Below are positions 48,189 through 56,866 of a stretch of DNA of 64,000 bases, in pieces. Every line of letters starts with the position of its first letter. The first letter of the stretch is position 1. The DNA comes from Melioribacteraceae bacterium (GTDB taxonomy: Bacteria; Bacteroidota; Ignavibacteria; Ignavibacteriales; Melioribacteraceae). Where the stretch lies: the NCBI GenBank assembly GCA_021647785.1, contig JAKIUC010000010.1, positions 17,177 to 81,176 on the forward strand. Reading direction: 5' to 3'. The translations under genes were made by a program, and so were the position numbers. A model generated the notes under the pieces. The model searched no databases and had not been told where the DNA came from. It saw nothing but the letters and a program-made list of their open reading frames with translations.

Positions 48189-50453
48189 TTATTCTACAAC
48201 TTCAAACTTATCAATTAAACCACCAACCATTACCTGAAAATCTCCTGGTTCAATTACTTGTTTCATTTCTCTATTATATAACGCCAACTGAATAGAGGGA
48301 ATAGATAATGTTACTGTTTTCGCTTCATCCGGTTTTAATGAAACACGTTGAAACGCAACAAGTTTTTTAACCGGTGTTGTAACACTACTTATTTCATCAT
48401 TAAGATATACTAGCACAATTTCATCACCACTGTAACTGCCAGTATTTGTTATTGTAACTTTTACTTCTACATCATCACCGGAAGTAACCTTATCTGTAAA
48501 TGACAAATTGCTATATTCAAATGTTGTATAACTTAAACCAAATCCAAATTCATAAAGGAAGCCTGGTTTAGAATCAGTATAGTGTCTCAAAAATGTTGAT
48601 GGACGATGGTTGTAGAATACAGGAATATGCCCAACACTTCTTGGGAAGGTCATTGGAAGCTTTCCACTTGGGTTATAATCTCCGAATAATACTTCTGCAA
48701 CGGCATTACCTCCCTGCATACCTGGCTGCCATGCTTCAATTATTCCTGGAATATTTTCAGAAATCCATTCTACGGCTAATGGTCTTCCGTTAATTAGAAT
48801 CACAATTACTGGTTTTCCTGTTTTGTAAAGAGCTTTAGCTAAATCATCCTGCATACCAGCTAAAACAATATCCGCACGAGCAATATTTTCCCCACCCGTC
48901 CGGTTCTTACGACGAGGGTTCAATGTCCAATCTTTATCACTGCGGTTATCATTTCCTCCTACAACGAGAACAATGGCATCAACATTTTCAGATTTCTTAA
49001 CTGCTTCTGATATTGTTTTTTCATCAATATCATAAATATCTCCTGGGTTATAATATTCCACATCTAATTCGGAACCTACATGATCTTCGATACCTTCAAG
49101 TATTGTTATTATATTTTCATCTGGCTGGGTGTGAACCCAATCACCGACTAAAGCGTTATCATTGGCTAACGGACCGGTTACAAGAATTTTATTTAGTGAT
49201 TTGGAAAGAGGCAAAACATTATTTTCATTTTTTAGTAGTACAATAGATTCACGAGCAGTTTCTAAAGCCAATTGCACGTGTTCAGGATTTGCAAGAATTT
49301 TCTTAGCCGCTTCCTTATCCACGTACCGGTTTTCAAATAGACCCATTTTGAATTTATCTGTTAAAATTGCTCTAACCGCACGGTCAATACGTGATTCTGG
49401 AATTTTACCTTCTTCCACTAATTCAACTAATTCATCAACAAAGTGATCACCAAACATATGTACATCAATTCCTGCTGATACTGCTATTTCAACGCCATCT
49501 TTATAATTATCAACAATCCTATGTCCTGTATTTAGTCTCTCAATGTCTTGCCAATCACTTATTACATAACCTTCAAAACCCCACTCATCTCGCAAGAGTT
49601 CTGTTAACAACCATGGGTCTGCGTGAGCTGGCACACCGTTAATTTCATTATGAGCCGCCATCACAGTCCGCACACCAGCTTTTACACAACCCTCTGCCGG
49701 TGGTAAAAATATTTCTTTGAGAGTTCTCATGGAAATATCCATTGGGGCTAAATTTAATCCATTAATAGATTGTCCATCCCCTAAAAACACTTTTGCACAT
49801 GCAATTACTTTGTCTGGGGCACCATAATCATCCCCTTGTAAACCTTTAATAGCTGCAACGGACAAACGTGTAACCAACAGAGGGTCTTCACCATAATTTT
49901 CACCAACTCTGCCAAACCGTGGATCACGAGTTACACTCATATATGGGAAAAATGCCCAGTGATGACCAGTTGCCCGCATTTCTTTTGCTGTTGCAGCATT
50001 AATTTTTTCAACCGCTGCCGGATTAAATGCACTAGCTTGAGAAATACTAGTTGGAAATATTGTTGCTCCATACGCCCATCCATGACCATGAATAGCATCA
50101 ATTGCATTTAAAAAAGGAATTTTTAGCCGCGAGTTTTCTGCTATTTTTTGAAGTTTATTACTTTCATCTATTTCACTTAGAATTAAAAATGAACCTACTA
50201 TCCCTTCTTTAAGATCACTTAACATATTAAGCATTTGATGGGAGACTGTATCATTTACATTTTCAAAATACTTCTTCCCAGCACGCTGATTCATTTGCCC
50301 CACTTTTTCTCTTAAAGTCATTCTGGATAGAAGGTCATTTACACGTTCATTAACTGAAAGTTCAGAATTTAAGTAAGGATCATTTTCATTCTGTGCAATA
50401 GCTGTATGTGAAAATAAAAATATCAGCATTAGTGTTACTATTGTTTTTTTCAT
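48189..50453 (-). CDS. GH3 family protein, copy 2, with His-to-Val change
   Basis: A GH3 protein of about 754 residues. I prefer the ATG at 50453 over the one at 50471, because AAGGA lies about ten bases before it and the signal peptide then starts with MKKTIVTLMLIF. The nucleophile Asp is retained (YVISDWQDIER), as are DPRFGRVGENYGEDP and IDAIHGH. However, the active-site Lys-His is Lys-Val (ACAKVFLGDGQ). The His normally contacts the -1 sugar, so activity or specificity may be changed. The C-terminal fibronectin-like region is far closer to copy 1 than the catalytic part is. It may be an altered enzyme or a binding protein. It lies 34 bases after the truncated beta-helix gene. Confidence 0.85.
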   Translation of the reverse strand: MKKTIVTLMLIFLFSHTAIAQNENDPYLNSELSVNERVNDLLSRMTLREKVGQMNQRAGKKYFENVNDTVSHQMLNMLSDLKEGIVGSFLILSEIDESNKLQKIAENSRLKIPFLNAIDAIHGHGWAYGATIFPTSISQASAFNPAAVEKINAATAKEMRATGHHWAFFPYMSVTRDPRFGRVGENYGEDPLLVTRLSVAAIKGLQGDDYGAPDKVIACAKVFLGDGQSINGLNLAPMDISMRTLKEIFLPPAEGCVKAGVRTVMAAHNEINGVPAHADPWLLTELLRDEWGFEGYVISDWQDIERLNTGHRIVDNYKDGVEIAVSAGIDVHMFGDHFVDELVELVEEGKIPESRIDRAVRAILTDKFKMGLFENRYVDKEAAKKILANPEHVQLALETARESIVLLKNENNVLPLSKSLNKILVTGPLANDNALVGDWVHTQPDENIITILEGIEDHVGSELDVEYYNPGDIYDIDEKTISEAVKKSENVDAIVLVVGGNDNRSDKDWTLNPRRKNRTGGENIARADIVLAGMQDDLAKALYKTGKPVIVILINGRPLAVEWISENIPGIIEAWQPGMQGGNAVAEVLFGDYNPSGKLPMTFPRSVGHIPVFYNHRPSTFLRHYTDSKPGFLYEFGFGLSYTTFEYSNLSFTDKVTSGDDVEVKVTITNTGSYSGDEIVLVYLNDEISSVTTPVKKLVAFQRVSLKPDEAKTVTLSIPSIQLALYNREMKQVIEPGDFQVMVGGLIDKFEVVE

Positions 50454-50487
50454 TGTTGTACATTCCTTCATTTTTTCATCAGAAATA

Positions 50488-51348
50488 TTATATTTTTTTA
50501 AAATCTTTTACCAAACCAAGTCCTTTTATACTGCTGATTGTGTAATCCGAATAAACTGTAATCATACGAAAATCAAAACCACGAATAGTTGCATAGTCCA
50601 AATCACCATTAAAAAGTGCACGCCCATCACCAGAAAGCAGCAATACATCTTTATCATACTCTTCTAATCCACTATACCAGACCTCAATTTTAGAATTATT
50701 TGGATCTTTATCTTCAAAAGAGCTAATATATAATGTACCAGTCTTATAATTGTAAGAACACATACCAGGATTTATCATATCTATAATTTTATCTGCCCAT
50801 ATTGTTGACACCCCATCCTGGAGTAGTATGTCGGGTGCCATAGTAAATAAAGCAGTTTCAAAACTATCATCATAATTTTTTGGAACAATTATTTTTGTCT
50901 TCCAGATATGCGGATTTCCTTCTAACTGTGTCCATTCAGATTTAATCAAATATCCATCGTCAAAAACTACTTTTTCGTACCATTGACCACCTTTTCGCTG
51001 TACTCCATTTTCTGAATTTGGCGGGCAGGGCATTGCCGAGATCATGGCGTAATCATCAGATGTTCCTTTTAGATTCAGTTTATAAATAGTAGTAGTTTTA
51101 TACACACCACCCCTTAAAATTATTTTGTCGGAACGAATACCTCTTTCAACACGTTCATTTACAACTTCAAGTGCTTTATTTAAAGATTCAAACGGGCTTT
51201 CAGGGGAGCCACTATTTAAATCACTACCTTTAACCGAATCTACAAAGTAGGTCTGTGCTTTTTCATTACTAGTACATTGTATAAAAAACAATGTACTAAC
51301 TACAGCAAATATGGATATGATTTGTTTTAGTGTTGTTTTTTTATTCAT
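50488..51348 (-). CDS. Truncated beta-helix (pectate-lyase-like) lipoprotein
   Basis: A 286-residue lipoprotein (lipobox FFIQC) with the start of a right-handed beta-helix protein: YFVDSVKGSDLNSGSPESPF near residue 34, DKIILRGGVYKTT near residue 75 and DYATIRGFDFRMITVY near residue 256. Family members in glycan loci are usually more than twice this long, and the helix should begin about where this one stops (GLGLVKDFKKI). The stop sits 17 bases before a possible start of the GH3 copy 2 gene, so the 3' part has probably been deleted. The remaining domain may still fold but is unlikely to be an active lyase. It could have been the lyase feeding GH88. Confidence 0.75.
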   Translation of the reverse strand: MNKKTTLKQIISIFAVVSTLFFIQCTSNEKAQTYFVDSVKGSDLNSGSPESPFESLNKALEVVNERVERGIRSDKIILRGGVYKTTTIYKLNLKGTSDDYAMISAMPCPPNSENGVQRKGGQWYEKVVFDDGYLIKSEWTQLEGNPHIWKTKIIVPKNYDDSFETALFTMAPDILLQDGVSTIWADKIIDMINPGMCSYNYKTGTLYISSFEDKDPNNSKIEVWYSGLEEYDKDVLLLSGDGRALFNGDLDYATIRGFDFRMITVYSDYTISSIKGLGLVKDFKKI

Positions 51349-51455
51349 GATAATTTAGATTGAGATTTATTGAAGAAGATGAATGCATTTTCATCTTCTA
51401 TTATTCTTTTGTTAGTAGTGTTGGGTTAATTGTATTTTATCACTTAATTGAGGAA

Positions 51456-51550
51456 CTCACCCCAGCCCCTCTCTTAAAAAAAGAGGGGCTTTTACTCCCT
51501 CTCCCTTTGGGAGAGGGTTGTCCAAAGGACTCCTTTGGAGGGGTGAGGGG
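51456..51550. repeat. CTCACCCC...GGGGTGAG palindromic repeat
   Basis: The outer arms CTCACCCC and GGGGTGAG enclose the stems GCCCCTCT/AGAGGGGC, CCCTCTCCC/GGGAGAGGG and TCCAAAGGA/TCCTTTGGA. This type of GC-rich nested palindrome is a known dispersed element in many AT-rich bacteria. Its base composition stands out strongly from the surroundings. Confidence 0.8.
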
Positions 51551-51668
51551 TAAGTTGTCCGACACTATATACTTAACTTAACAGTAGAAAACTGAGGATT
51601 GTTTTCTCAATCAAAAAAAATAGAACAATTTAGATTAAGTAAGTAAGATTGAGTCCACTCCGAAAAGT

Positions 51669-51694
51669 CTCAAACGGTCTAAAGTCCGTTTGAG
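51669..51694 (-). terminator. Hairpin after the symporter-reductase operon
   Basis: A stem of CTCAAACGG and CCGTTTGAG with an eight-base loop, located 67 bases past the stop of the aldo/keto reductase. On the minus strand only a short T-run (ACTTTTCGG) follows, so it is a weak terminator candidate. It may instead be one of the many variable-stem hairpins. Confidence 0.35.
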
Positions 51695-51761
51695 TTATTA
51701 AGTTTTCTCTTTATTCTTCTGAGGAGAGAGAGATGTAAAACCATCCCTTCGCTTTGTAGTT

Positions 51762-52742
51762 TTACGCACTTCCATCAATATATTCTGGACGTGCCCATTC
51801 TAAAACTTTAGGAGTTGAGAGATGTGCCACACGAGTTTCCAATTCTGTACGATTCAATCCTATTTTACTCGCATTTTCTATTTCCTGAACCAATTTAAAA
51901 TTTGTTTCCAACTTATCCATTCCATGATGAGATACTAATACTGTTGAAATTCCATTTAATGTAGTTGCATATTCAACCAATTCCTTTGCTGTAACACCAC
52001 CTTTATCAAATACATCTTTGAAAAGTTTCATTGCCATTATCCCCATATTTTTCTTTCTTGCAGATGGCATCATTGTTTCAACAAACCCGCCATATGTTGT
52101 TGGATTGGTAGGTATTAATACTACATCCATATCAAACCGTTCAATCATTTCTTTCCCTTTTACAGCAGTATTCATATCAGAGAATCCGATGTGCTTTACT
52201 ACACCTTCTTCTTTTAGCTTTAACATTGCTTTGTAAGGACCTTTTTCTATTTCATCAAGATCATCTTTTGGTTTAAGAGCATGAAGAAATAGGAAATCTA
52301 TATAATCTGTTCTAAGACCTTTAAGACTACCTTCCAATTCTTTATATACAGCATCGTAACTACGTTCATTAAACTTTGTAATTATATGAATTTTATTTCT
52401 ATGGGGTGATAAAATTTCACCAAACCGTTCTTCACTTGAAGGGAGACCTTTGCGTTTATAGTCTGGACTAGTATCAAATAAATTAACACCCATCTCAACT
52501 GCTCTTTCTAACATTGGCTGCCATTCACCATCATTGTTTCGTAAAAAATGGGAACCCCCGCCGAAAGATAACAGCGAAACCTTTAAGCCTGTATTGCCGA
52601 AAACACGCATTGGCATTTTACCTGTTGTTTCTTTCTCTTTTTCAAGACAACCTGCCATTATTGATGGAGAAGAAACTAAAGCAACTCCTAAAGCAGATTT
52701 TCTCATAAAATTTCTTCGTGAAATGTTGTTTTTCTTTTTCAT
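51762..52742 (-). CDS. Aldo/keto reductase, exported lipoprotein
   Basis: A 326-residue reductase with a twin-arginine type signal (ISRRNFMRKSALGVALV) ending in a lipobox (MAGC). The AKR fold shows RVFGNTGLKVSLLSFGGG, the catalytic Asp and Tyr in LFDTSPDYKRKG, Lys in HIITKFNER and His in DFLFLHALKPKDD. These make the full tetrad. VKHIGFSDMN and VLIPTNPTTYGG are later strands. An exported NAD(P)H enzyme is unusual but is seen for Tat-dependent AKRs. It follows the symporter gene by 29 bases in one operon, so it may act on the same solute, for instance reducing a keto-sugar. Confidence 0.85.
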   Translation of the reverse strand: MKKKNNISRRNFMRKSALGVALVSSPSIMAGCLEKEKETTGKMPMRVFGNTGLKVSLLSFGGGSHFLRNNDGEWQPMLERAVEMGVNLFDTSPDYKRKGLPSSEERFGEILSPHRNKIHIITKFNERSYDAVYKELEGSLKGLRTDYIDFLFLHALKPKDDLDEIEKGPYKAMLKLKEEGVVKHIGFSDMNTAVKGKEMIERFDMDVVLIPTNPTTYGGFVETMMPSARKKNMGIMAMKLFKDVFDKGGVTAKELVEYATTLNGISTVLVSHHGMDKLETNFKLVQEIENASKIGLNRTELETRVAHLSTPKVLEWARPEYIDGSA

Positions 52743-52771
52743 AATATTTTATCCTTTCTGAAACTATTATT

Positions 52772-54454
52772 TTATAACTGTAAAATTAACCAAGCAAATA
52801 AAATAAGCACAACTACAAAAACCCATGCAAGTAAAAATCCTGTCCAATCTTCTCTATAACGTGCGGCAAAATGTGTCCAACGGTCTTTCTTGAACCAGCC
52901 TGGAAATCCATCTAATAATATTAGACCCATTCCACGCTCAGTAGCAAGAGGTTTATTTCCATTTGCATCTTTAGCATCATCATCCGAAAGAAGCTGCATC
53001 TTATTGAAGTATGCATCAATCATTTTTTTATCTTCAGGTTTTGTTATTAAACTAACAAAAATAAAACTCACAAACCCTGCCAGCATTGACCATGCAAAAA
53101 CTTCTGTATTCCAATTGTAAACAATGTCTATTTCTTGAGTATTTAAATAATTTAATGTGTAATAAACTATGAAAGAAACAAGAACAGAGGCTAAACCGCC
53201 ATGCCTATTTGCCCGTCTCCAGAGATTACCACCAAAAACCATTATGCCCACAAATGCTGCCATTGTTTCAAGAAAAAGAAATGCGTGAAGCACATTAGAA
53301 ACATACATGGCAAATACAACACCCAAGGATGTAAGAGCTAAGCTAGAGTACCTTCCCATCATTAGTAGTTGTTTATCGTTAGGTGCTTTATTAATAAATT
53401 CCTTATAAATATTTTGAGTAAACAGAGCACCTGTATTCACCATAAAATTTGAGCAGGAAGACATATTGGCTGCCATTACTGATGCAATCATAAGTCCTGT
53501 GAATCCTGGCCACAATAATTCTCGTGTAGCGTAACCGAAAGCTTTTTCAGGGTCGTCAAGAGTTAAACCATCTTGAATAAGTAAGGCGGCAACAATTAAA
53601 CCTGTAAATGCCCAGCCAATGGTTGCAAATCGTTTTACGAATGAACCGTAGGTTTGCCCAACCCTGCCAGAGCGTTCCGTGTTGCCTGTTGCACACATTG
53701 AAACCATATGCGGTTGTGCAGTAATACCAATAACCCCATTAACTGCAAGCATTAAAATTGTAAACCATCCCAAACCCATATCGCTATTATAGATATCAAA
53801 AAAGTTTTCGGGGAGCGATTCTCTCATTCCCGCATAACCGCCAACTTCAATTAATCCTGAAGGAATAAGCATAAAAGATAAAACTATAATCATTATTGCT
53901 TGAATAAAATTAGCATAAGCTGAAGCAACAAGACCGCCAAAAAAGCTATAAATAATAAATGCTAAGGTCATCCCAACTACAACACCTTCCGATGAAATCA
54001 TATCACCTGTTGCAACTGAAATCACTTTCGCAGCACCTTTAAGCATTACTCCTTGAGCCATAATAAAAAACATGATTGCAAAGGCTGAGTACATAACTGC
54101 CATTTTATTGCCGTACCTATCACCAACAATTTCTCCAACTGTAGTGCGTTCACTTCTTCTGTACCACGGAGCAATAAGCCAGTAAAATGGAGTAATAATC
54201 ATATTCTTCCACTGATACCAAATTGAGGCAAAGCCAAGTTGAAAACTTGCACCGGTTTGGGCAACAAAATTCTCTGCGTGTGTTCCTGCACCAAACGCCT
54301 GCCCCATCATAATCCACCACTTAAATTTCCGTTCCCCTCTAAAAAAGCCATCGCTACTTTTAACTTTTTTAGTAAGCCATAGACCATAGGCAGTTATACC
54401 TACAAAGTAGCCAACAATAACAATAACATCTAACCAATGAAATTCATTCTGCAT
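52772..54454 (-). CDS. Sodium:solute symporter (SSS family)
   Basis: An inner-membrane symporter of 560 residues with about 13-14 hydrophobic helices. Recognisable features are the N-terminal helix LDVIVIVGYFVGITAYGLWL, QAFGAGTHAENFVAQTGASF near residue 52 and YRRSERTTVGEIVGDRYG near residue 98. The family-typical helix with GGLVASAYANFIQAIMI lies near residue 168, and SVMAANMSSCSNFMVNTGALF near residue 327. The final helix ends the protein. It is the only transporter seen in the window and so is the likely inner-membrane port for mono- or small oligosaccharides from the locus. Substrate is not deducible. It is in an operon with the aldo/keto reductase. Confidence 0.88.
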   Translation of the reverse strand: MQNEFHWLDVIVIVGYFVGITAYGLWLTKKVKSSDGFFRGERKFKWWIMMGQAFGAGTHAENFVAQTGASFQLGFASIWYQWKNMIITPFYWLIAPWYRRSERTTVGEIVGDRYGNKMAVMYSAFAIMFFIMAQGVMLKGAAKVISVATGDMISSEGVVVGMTLAFIIYSFFGGLVASAYANFIQAIMIIVLSFMLIPSGLIEVGGYAGMRESLPENFFDIYNSDMGLGWFTILMLAVNGVIGITAQPHMVSMCATGNTERSGRVGQTYGSFVKRFATIGWAFTGLIVAALLIQDGLTLDDPEKAFGYATRELLWPGFTGLMIASVMAANMSSCSNFMVNTGALFTQNIYKEFINKAPNDKQLLMMGRYSSLALTSLGVVFAMYVSNVLHAFLFLETMAAFVGIMVFGGNLWRRANRHGGLASVLVSFIVYYTLNYLNTQEIDIVYNWNTEVFAWSMLAGFVSFIFVSLITKPEDKKMIDAYFNKMQLLSDDDAKDANGNKPLATERGMGLILLDGFPGWFKKDRWTHFAARYREDWTGFLLAWVFVVVLILFAWLILQL

Positions 54455-54600
54455 TATATAGTTTCCACATAAATTTTTATTGAAATATTCTATCGCTCAA
54501 TATATTAAAACTTTTTAATTTAAAGTTTAGGTCATATAACCGTTTAGCGATGCAATGTGCCATTCGATACTATTTTATAAGTATGAGACTCTTATGCCGA

Positions 54601-54785
54601 GGGCATCCTTACAGGACAGCGGACTACTACTTAGTGCTTGGTCGGTTATTCACATGGCGGTGAACCGCAGATATGAGATTAAGAGACACAAGATATCAGA
54701 CAAAAGCAAAAGCACTTTAAGTTTCTTTACAAAAAAAACAACTTGTCCCGCGTTCTTTGCGGGAAGGATTTAGTTGCTAATACTA
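54601..54785 (+). repeat. Dispersed intergenic repeat, copy 2
   Basis: Its reverse complement matches blocks of 27598-27780, including CTAAATCCTT, TTTTTTTTGTAAAGAAA, GCTTTTGTCT, GATATCT and GCGGTTCACCGCCAT. It carries an extra CCCGC/GCGGG hairpin in the middle that copy 1 lacks. The strand given is relative to copy 1. Confidence 0.65.
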
Positions 54786-54966
54786 TAATACAATAGAAAC
54801 AAAAGGCTTACAGCTATTAGAAGGAATGAATGTTCTATATTGTTTTATTGCTCCATTGCTAAATTGTTGATAATAACTTGTAATAACAATAGAACAATGA
54901 AACAATAGAACAATTTTGTCTACTTATAATTGTAGTTGTTTAAGCAGCAGCCCCGAAGGGACTGTC

Positions 54967-55003
54967 TTGAAATAAATATCCCGTAACCGGGACTTTATTT
55001 CAA
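54967..55003 (-). terminator. Large hairpin after the type IX-secreted gene
   Basis: The arms TTGAAATAAA and TTTATTTCAA enclose an inner TCCCG/CGGGA stem. It lies about 48 bases beyond the stop of the sugar-binding gene at 55051. A similar arrangement (AATAAATATCCCG ... CTTTATTT) follows the paralogous gene at 62046. It probably acts as a terminator or 3' stabiliser. Confidence 0.55.
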
Positions 55004-55050
55004 TAGCAGACCCGCGAAAGAATGCGGGACTACTACCTTAATATTTAAAA

Positions 55051-56418
55051 TTATTTAAGTAGCAGCATTTTTTTGTTACTAACCTTATCGCCATATTTTA
55101 CACTGTAGAAATAAATTCCGCTGCTTAATCCACCACTGGAGGAACCTGCATTCCATGTTACTTCTTTTACTCCAGCAGATTGATGTGCTTTTACTAATGT
55201 TGCAATTTTTTCTCCTATTATACTATAAACATTTACTTCTACATCACCTGCCTCGGGTAACGCATAAGTAATTGTTGTACTTGGGTTAAAAGGATTAGGA
55301 TAATTTTGTGATACTACAAATGATTTTGGTAATAATTCATTAGTACCACCAGCTTCTACACTAGTTATAGGATTAAAATTTATATTATTAGTAAGCAATA
55401 TTTTATCAGTTTTAGTACCATCTTCCTGTTGCTTAACACGCAAAATCTCACCACCATGCCATGCACCTGGAGTAAAAGGGAATACTTTTGCAACTCCATT
55501 CTCTTTAACTTGCTGCCATTCTAAACCACTTGTTACATCACCTTCCCAGCTTGGCGGCATTATCTGCTCATCACCTGTACCTATCCAGTAGGAATTTGAA
55601 GACTCTGACGGAAAGTCAACTAATAACCATAGATAATAATCACCTTCTGCCTGTGTCATTATAGCGGTTATATCATCATTACCCCTTGTTAACTCCATCT
55701 GTCCAATAGAACCACTACCAATTGGGGCTGATACAACTTTGTTACCTGATGCTCCGGAATAGGATGCAATGACAAGCGGCTCTGTAAAAACGCCATCCTC
55801 CGCTTCAAATTCAATAGCTATATCAGGACGCCAATCAAGATCATTGGTGATTATTATTTGATCGAATATTGATACGCCTGCTCTAATACGCCATAAAAAA
55901 TTATGGTCTCCTGGTGGAAGGTTTAGTTCAAAAGGTACAGCGACATCAGCAGATGCACATAAGTACCATTTCCACTCCATAGTATTGTCATTATCCATTT
56001 CAGGATTCATATTATTATAGGTCATTCCTTGAAACGGCATCGCAGTTCCGCCCCTTTCAATTATTGAATCGGGAATACTCCAGTTAAAAAAGTGTTTATT
56101 AATTGATGTATCCCAGTAATTATTCCGTGGTCGTGTTTTTACCCAAACATAATAAATAGTATCTGCGGCATTTGTTGTTGTAAATTCGTAACCACAATAT
56201 TCTTTAGTTTTACCCGATCCTGCTACTTGAAGATATTTCCCACCAGACGCGGTTTCATCATTTACAACTACATAATTTGGCTCTGCCATACCTGCATTGG
56301 TAGGATCTATAATTGTATAATCTTCGGCTTCAATTAAAAATGTATCTTGAGCAATTAGGTTAAAAGTCAGCCCAGTCATTATTACAATAAATAGATTAAT
56401 TAAGTATTTCTGCTTCAT
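55051..56418 (-). CDS. Type IX-secreted protein with two CBM6/35-like modules, copy 1
   Basis: A secreted protein of 455 residues with a signal peptide (1-23) and a strong ribosome-binding site (GGAG). Two sandwich modules of the CBM6/35 style follow: FLIEAEDYTIIDPTNAG (near 27) with CGYEFTTT, and IAIEFEAEDGVF (near 200) with [16 protein letters not shown]. The C-terminal type IX sorting domain (residues 372-455) has [17 protein letters not shown] and ends in KKMLLLK. No catalytic domain is present, so it probably binds glycan on the cell surface. It is a paralog of the protein starting at 63401. Copies differ mainly in the first module. Confidence 0.88.
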   Translation of the reverse strand: MKQKYLINLFIVIMTGLTFNLIAQDTFLIEAEDYTIIDPTNAGMAEPNYVVVNDETASGGKYLQVAGSGKTKEYCGYEFTTTNAADTIYYVWVKTRPRNNYWDTSINKHFFNWSIPDSIIERGGTAMPFQGMTYNNMNPEMDNDNTMEWKWYLCASADVAVPFELNLPPGDHNFLWRIRAGVSIFDQIIITNDLDWRPDIAIEFEAEDGVFTEPLVIASYSGASGNKVVSAPIGSGSIGQMELTRGNDDITAIMTQAEGDYYLWLLVDFPSESSNSYWIGTGDEQIMPPSWEGDVTSGLEWQQVKENGVAKVFPFTPGAWHGGEILRVKQQEDGTKTDKILLTNNINFNPITSVEAGGTNELLPKSFVVSQNYPNPFNPSTTITYALPEAGDVEVNVYSIIGEKIATLVKAHQSAGVKEVTWNAGSSSGGLSSGIYFYSVKYGDKVSNKKMLLLK

Positions 56419-56866
56419 TTCGTACTCCTTGTTTATTAATAAATAGTTAGTGTGGTTAATAAAATAATTAATATTTGTTAATTATATGGGTGATAAATTT
56501 GCACCCTTTTTTCAAAAGATAACATATACCGACAATGAATTAGTTTTTCCGAAAACGGAACAGGTCGGAGACTCAAAAGTAGATATTGTACTTCAACAAG
56601 TTCAGCAACCATCGGTATATAACAATCCCGCTATGCGGGATGTTGTGTATATAAGTAGAATTTGAAGTAGGAACTTTACACACAGCACAGCCTGGTCAAT
56701 CACATCGTGATAACTTATAAATCCAACTCGTACAATTTAGTAGATGTCTATATAAACCTTGCAACAAATAGAGTATTTCTACTAATAGCTTTTTAAAAAA
56801 ATCAGCATAACTTGAAAAATGACAAAACAATAAAGAACTATTATGATGTATATTTAATTCAAGCAA
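56419..56866. other. Intergenic region with bipartite palindromic repeat
   Basis: No gene is seen. A GGGTG/CACCC hairpin followed by T6 lies at 56488-56512 (plus-strand orientation, though no plus-strand gene is present). The bipartite repeat copy B is at 56524-56653. The remaining 200 bases are AT-rich with no recognisable signal. Confidence 0.7.
56524..56653. repeat. Bipartite palindromic repeat, copy B
   Basis: The left arm ATATACCGACAATGAA and the right arm ATCGGTATATAACAA are shared with copy A. The second hairpin has stem ATCCCGC/GCGGGAT (56625-56641), closed by AACA and TGTTGTGTATAT. The outer frame is conserved, but the inner stem sequence and spacing differ from copy A, as in mobile REPIN-like elements. 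Confidence 0.8.

Larger units (their letters stand above)
51349..51761. other. Intergenic region with a large palindromic repeat and a hairpin
   Basis: No gene is seen. It contains the repeat at 51456-51550 and a hairpin at 51669-51694. Short ATAGAACAATTTAG motifs near 51620 resemble a run near 54870-54912. The leader of the beta-helix gene is at the left edge. Confidence 0.75.
54455..55050. other. Intergenic region dense in repeats and hairpins
   Basis: No gene is seen. It contains copy 2 of the dispersed element (54601-54785), a run of AT-rich direct and inverted words built on ATAGAACAAT near 54830-54912, the small CCCCGAAGGG hairpin at 54951-54960, a large hairpin at 54967-55003, and CCCGC(GAAAGAAT)GCGGG at 55011-55028. 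Confidence 0.8.

Noticed and set aside
54540..54775. A plus-strand gene in the gap at 54555-54773
   Set aside because: The open frame overlaps a dispersed repeat that also occurs at 27598-27780 without an open frame, and it has no family features.
56488..56512. Plus-strand terminator after a hidden plus-strand gene
   Set aside because: A GGGTG/CACCC stem and T6 are present, but no plus-strand coding region precedes it.
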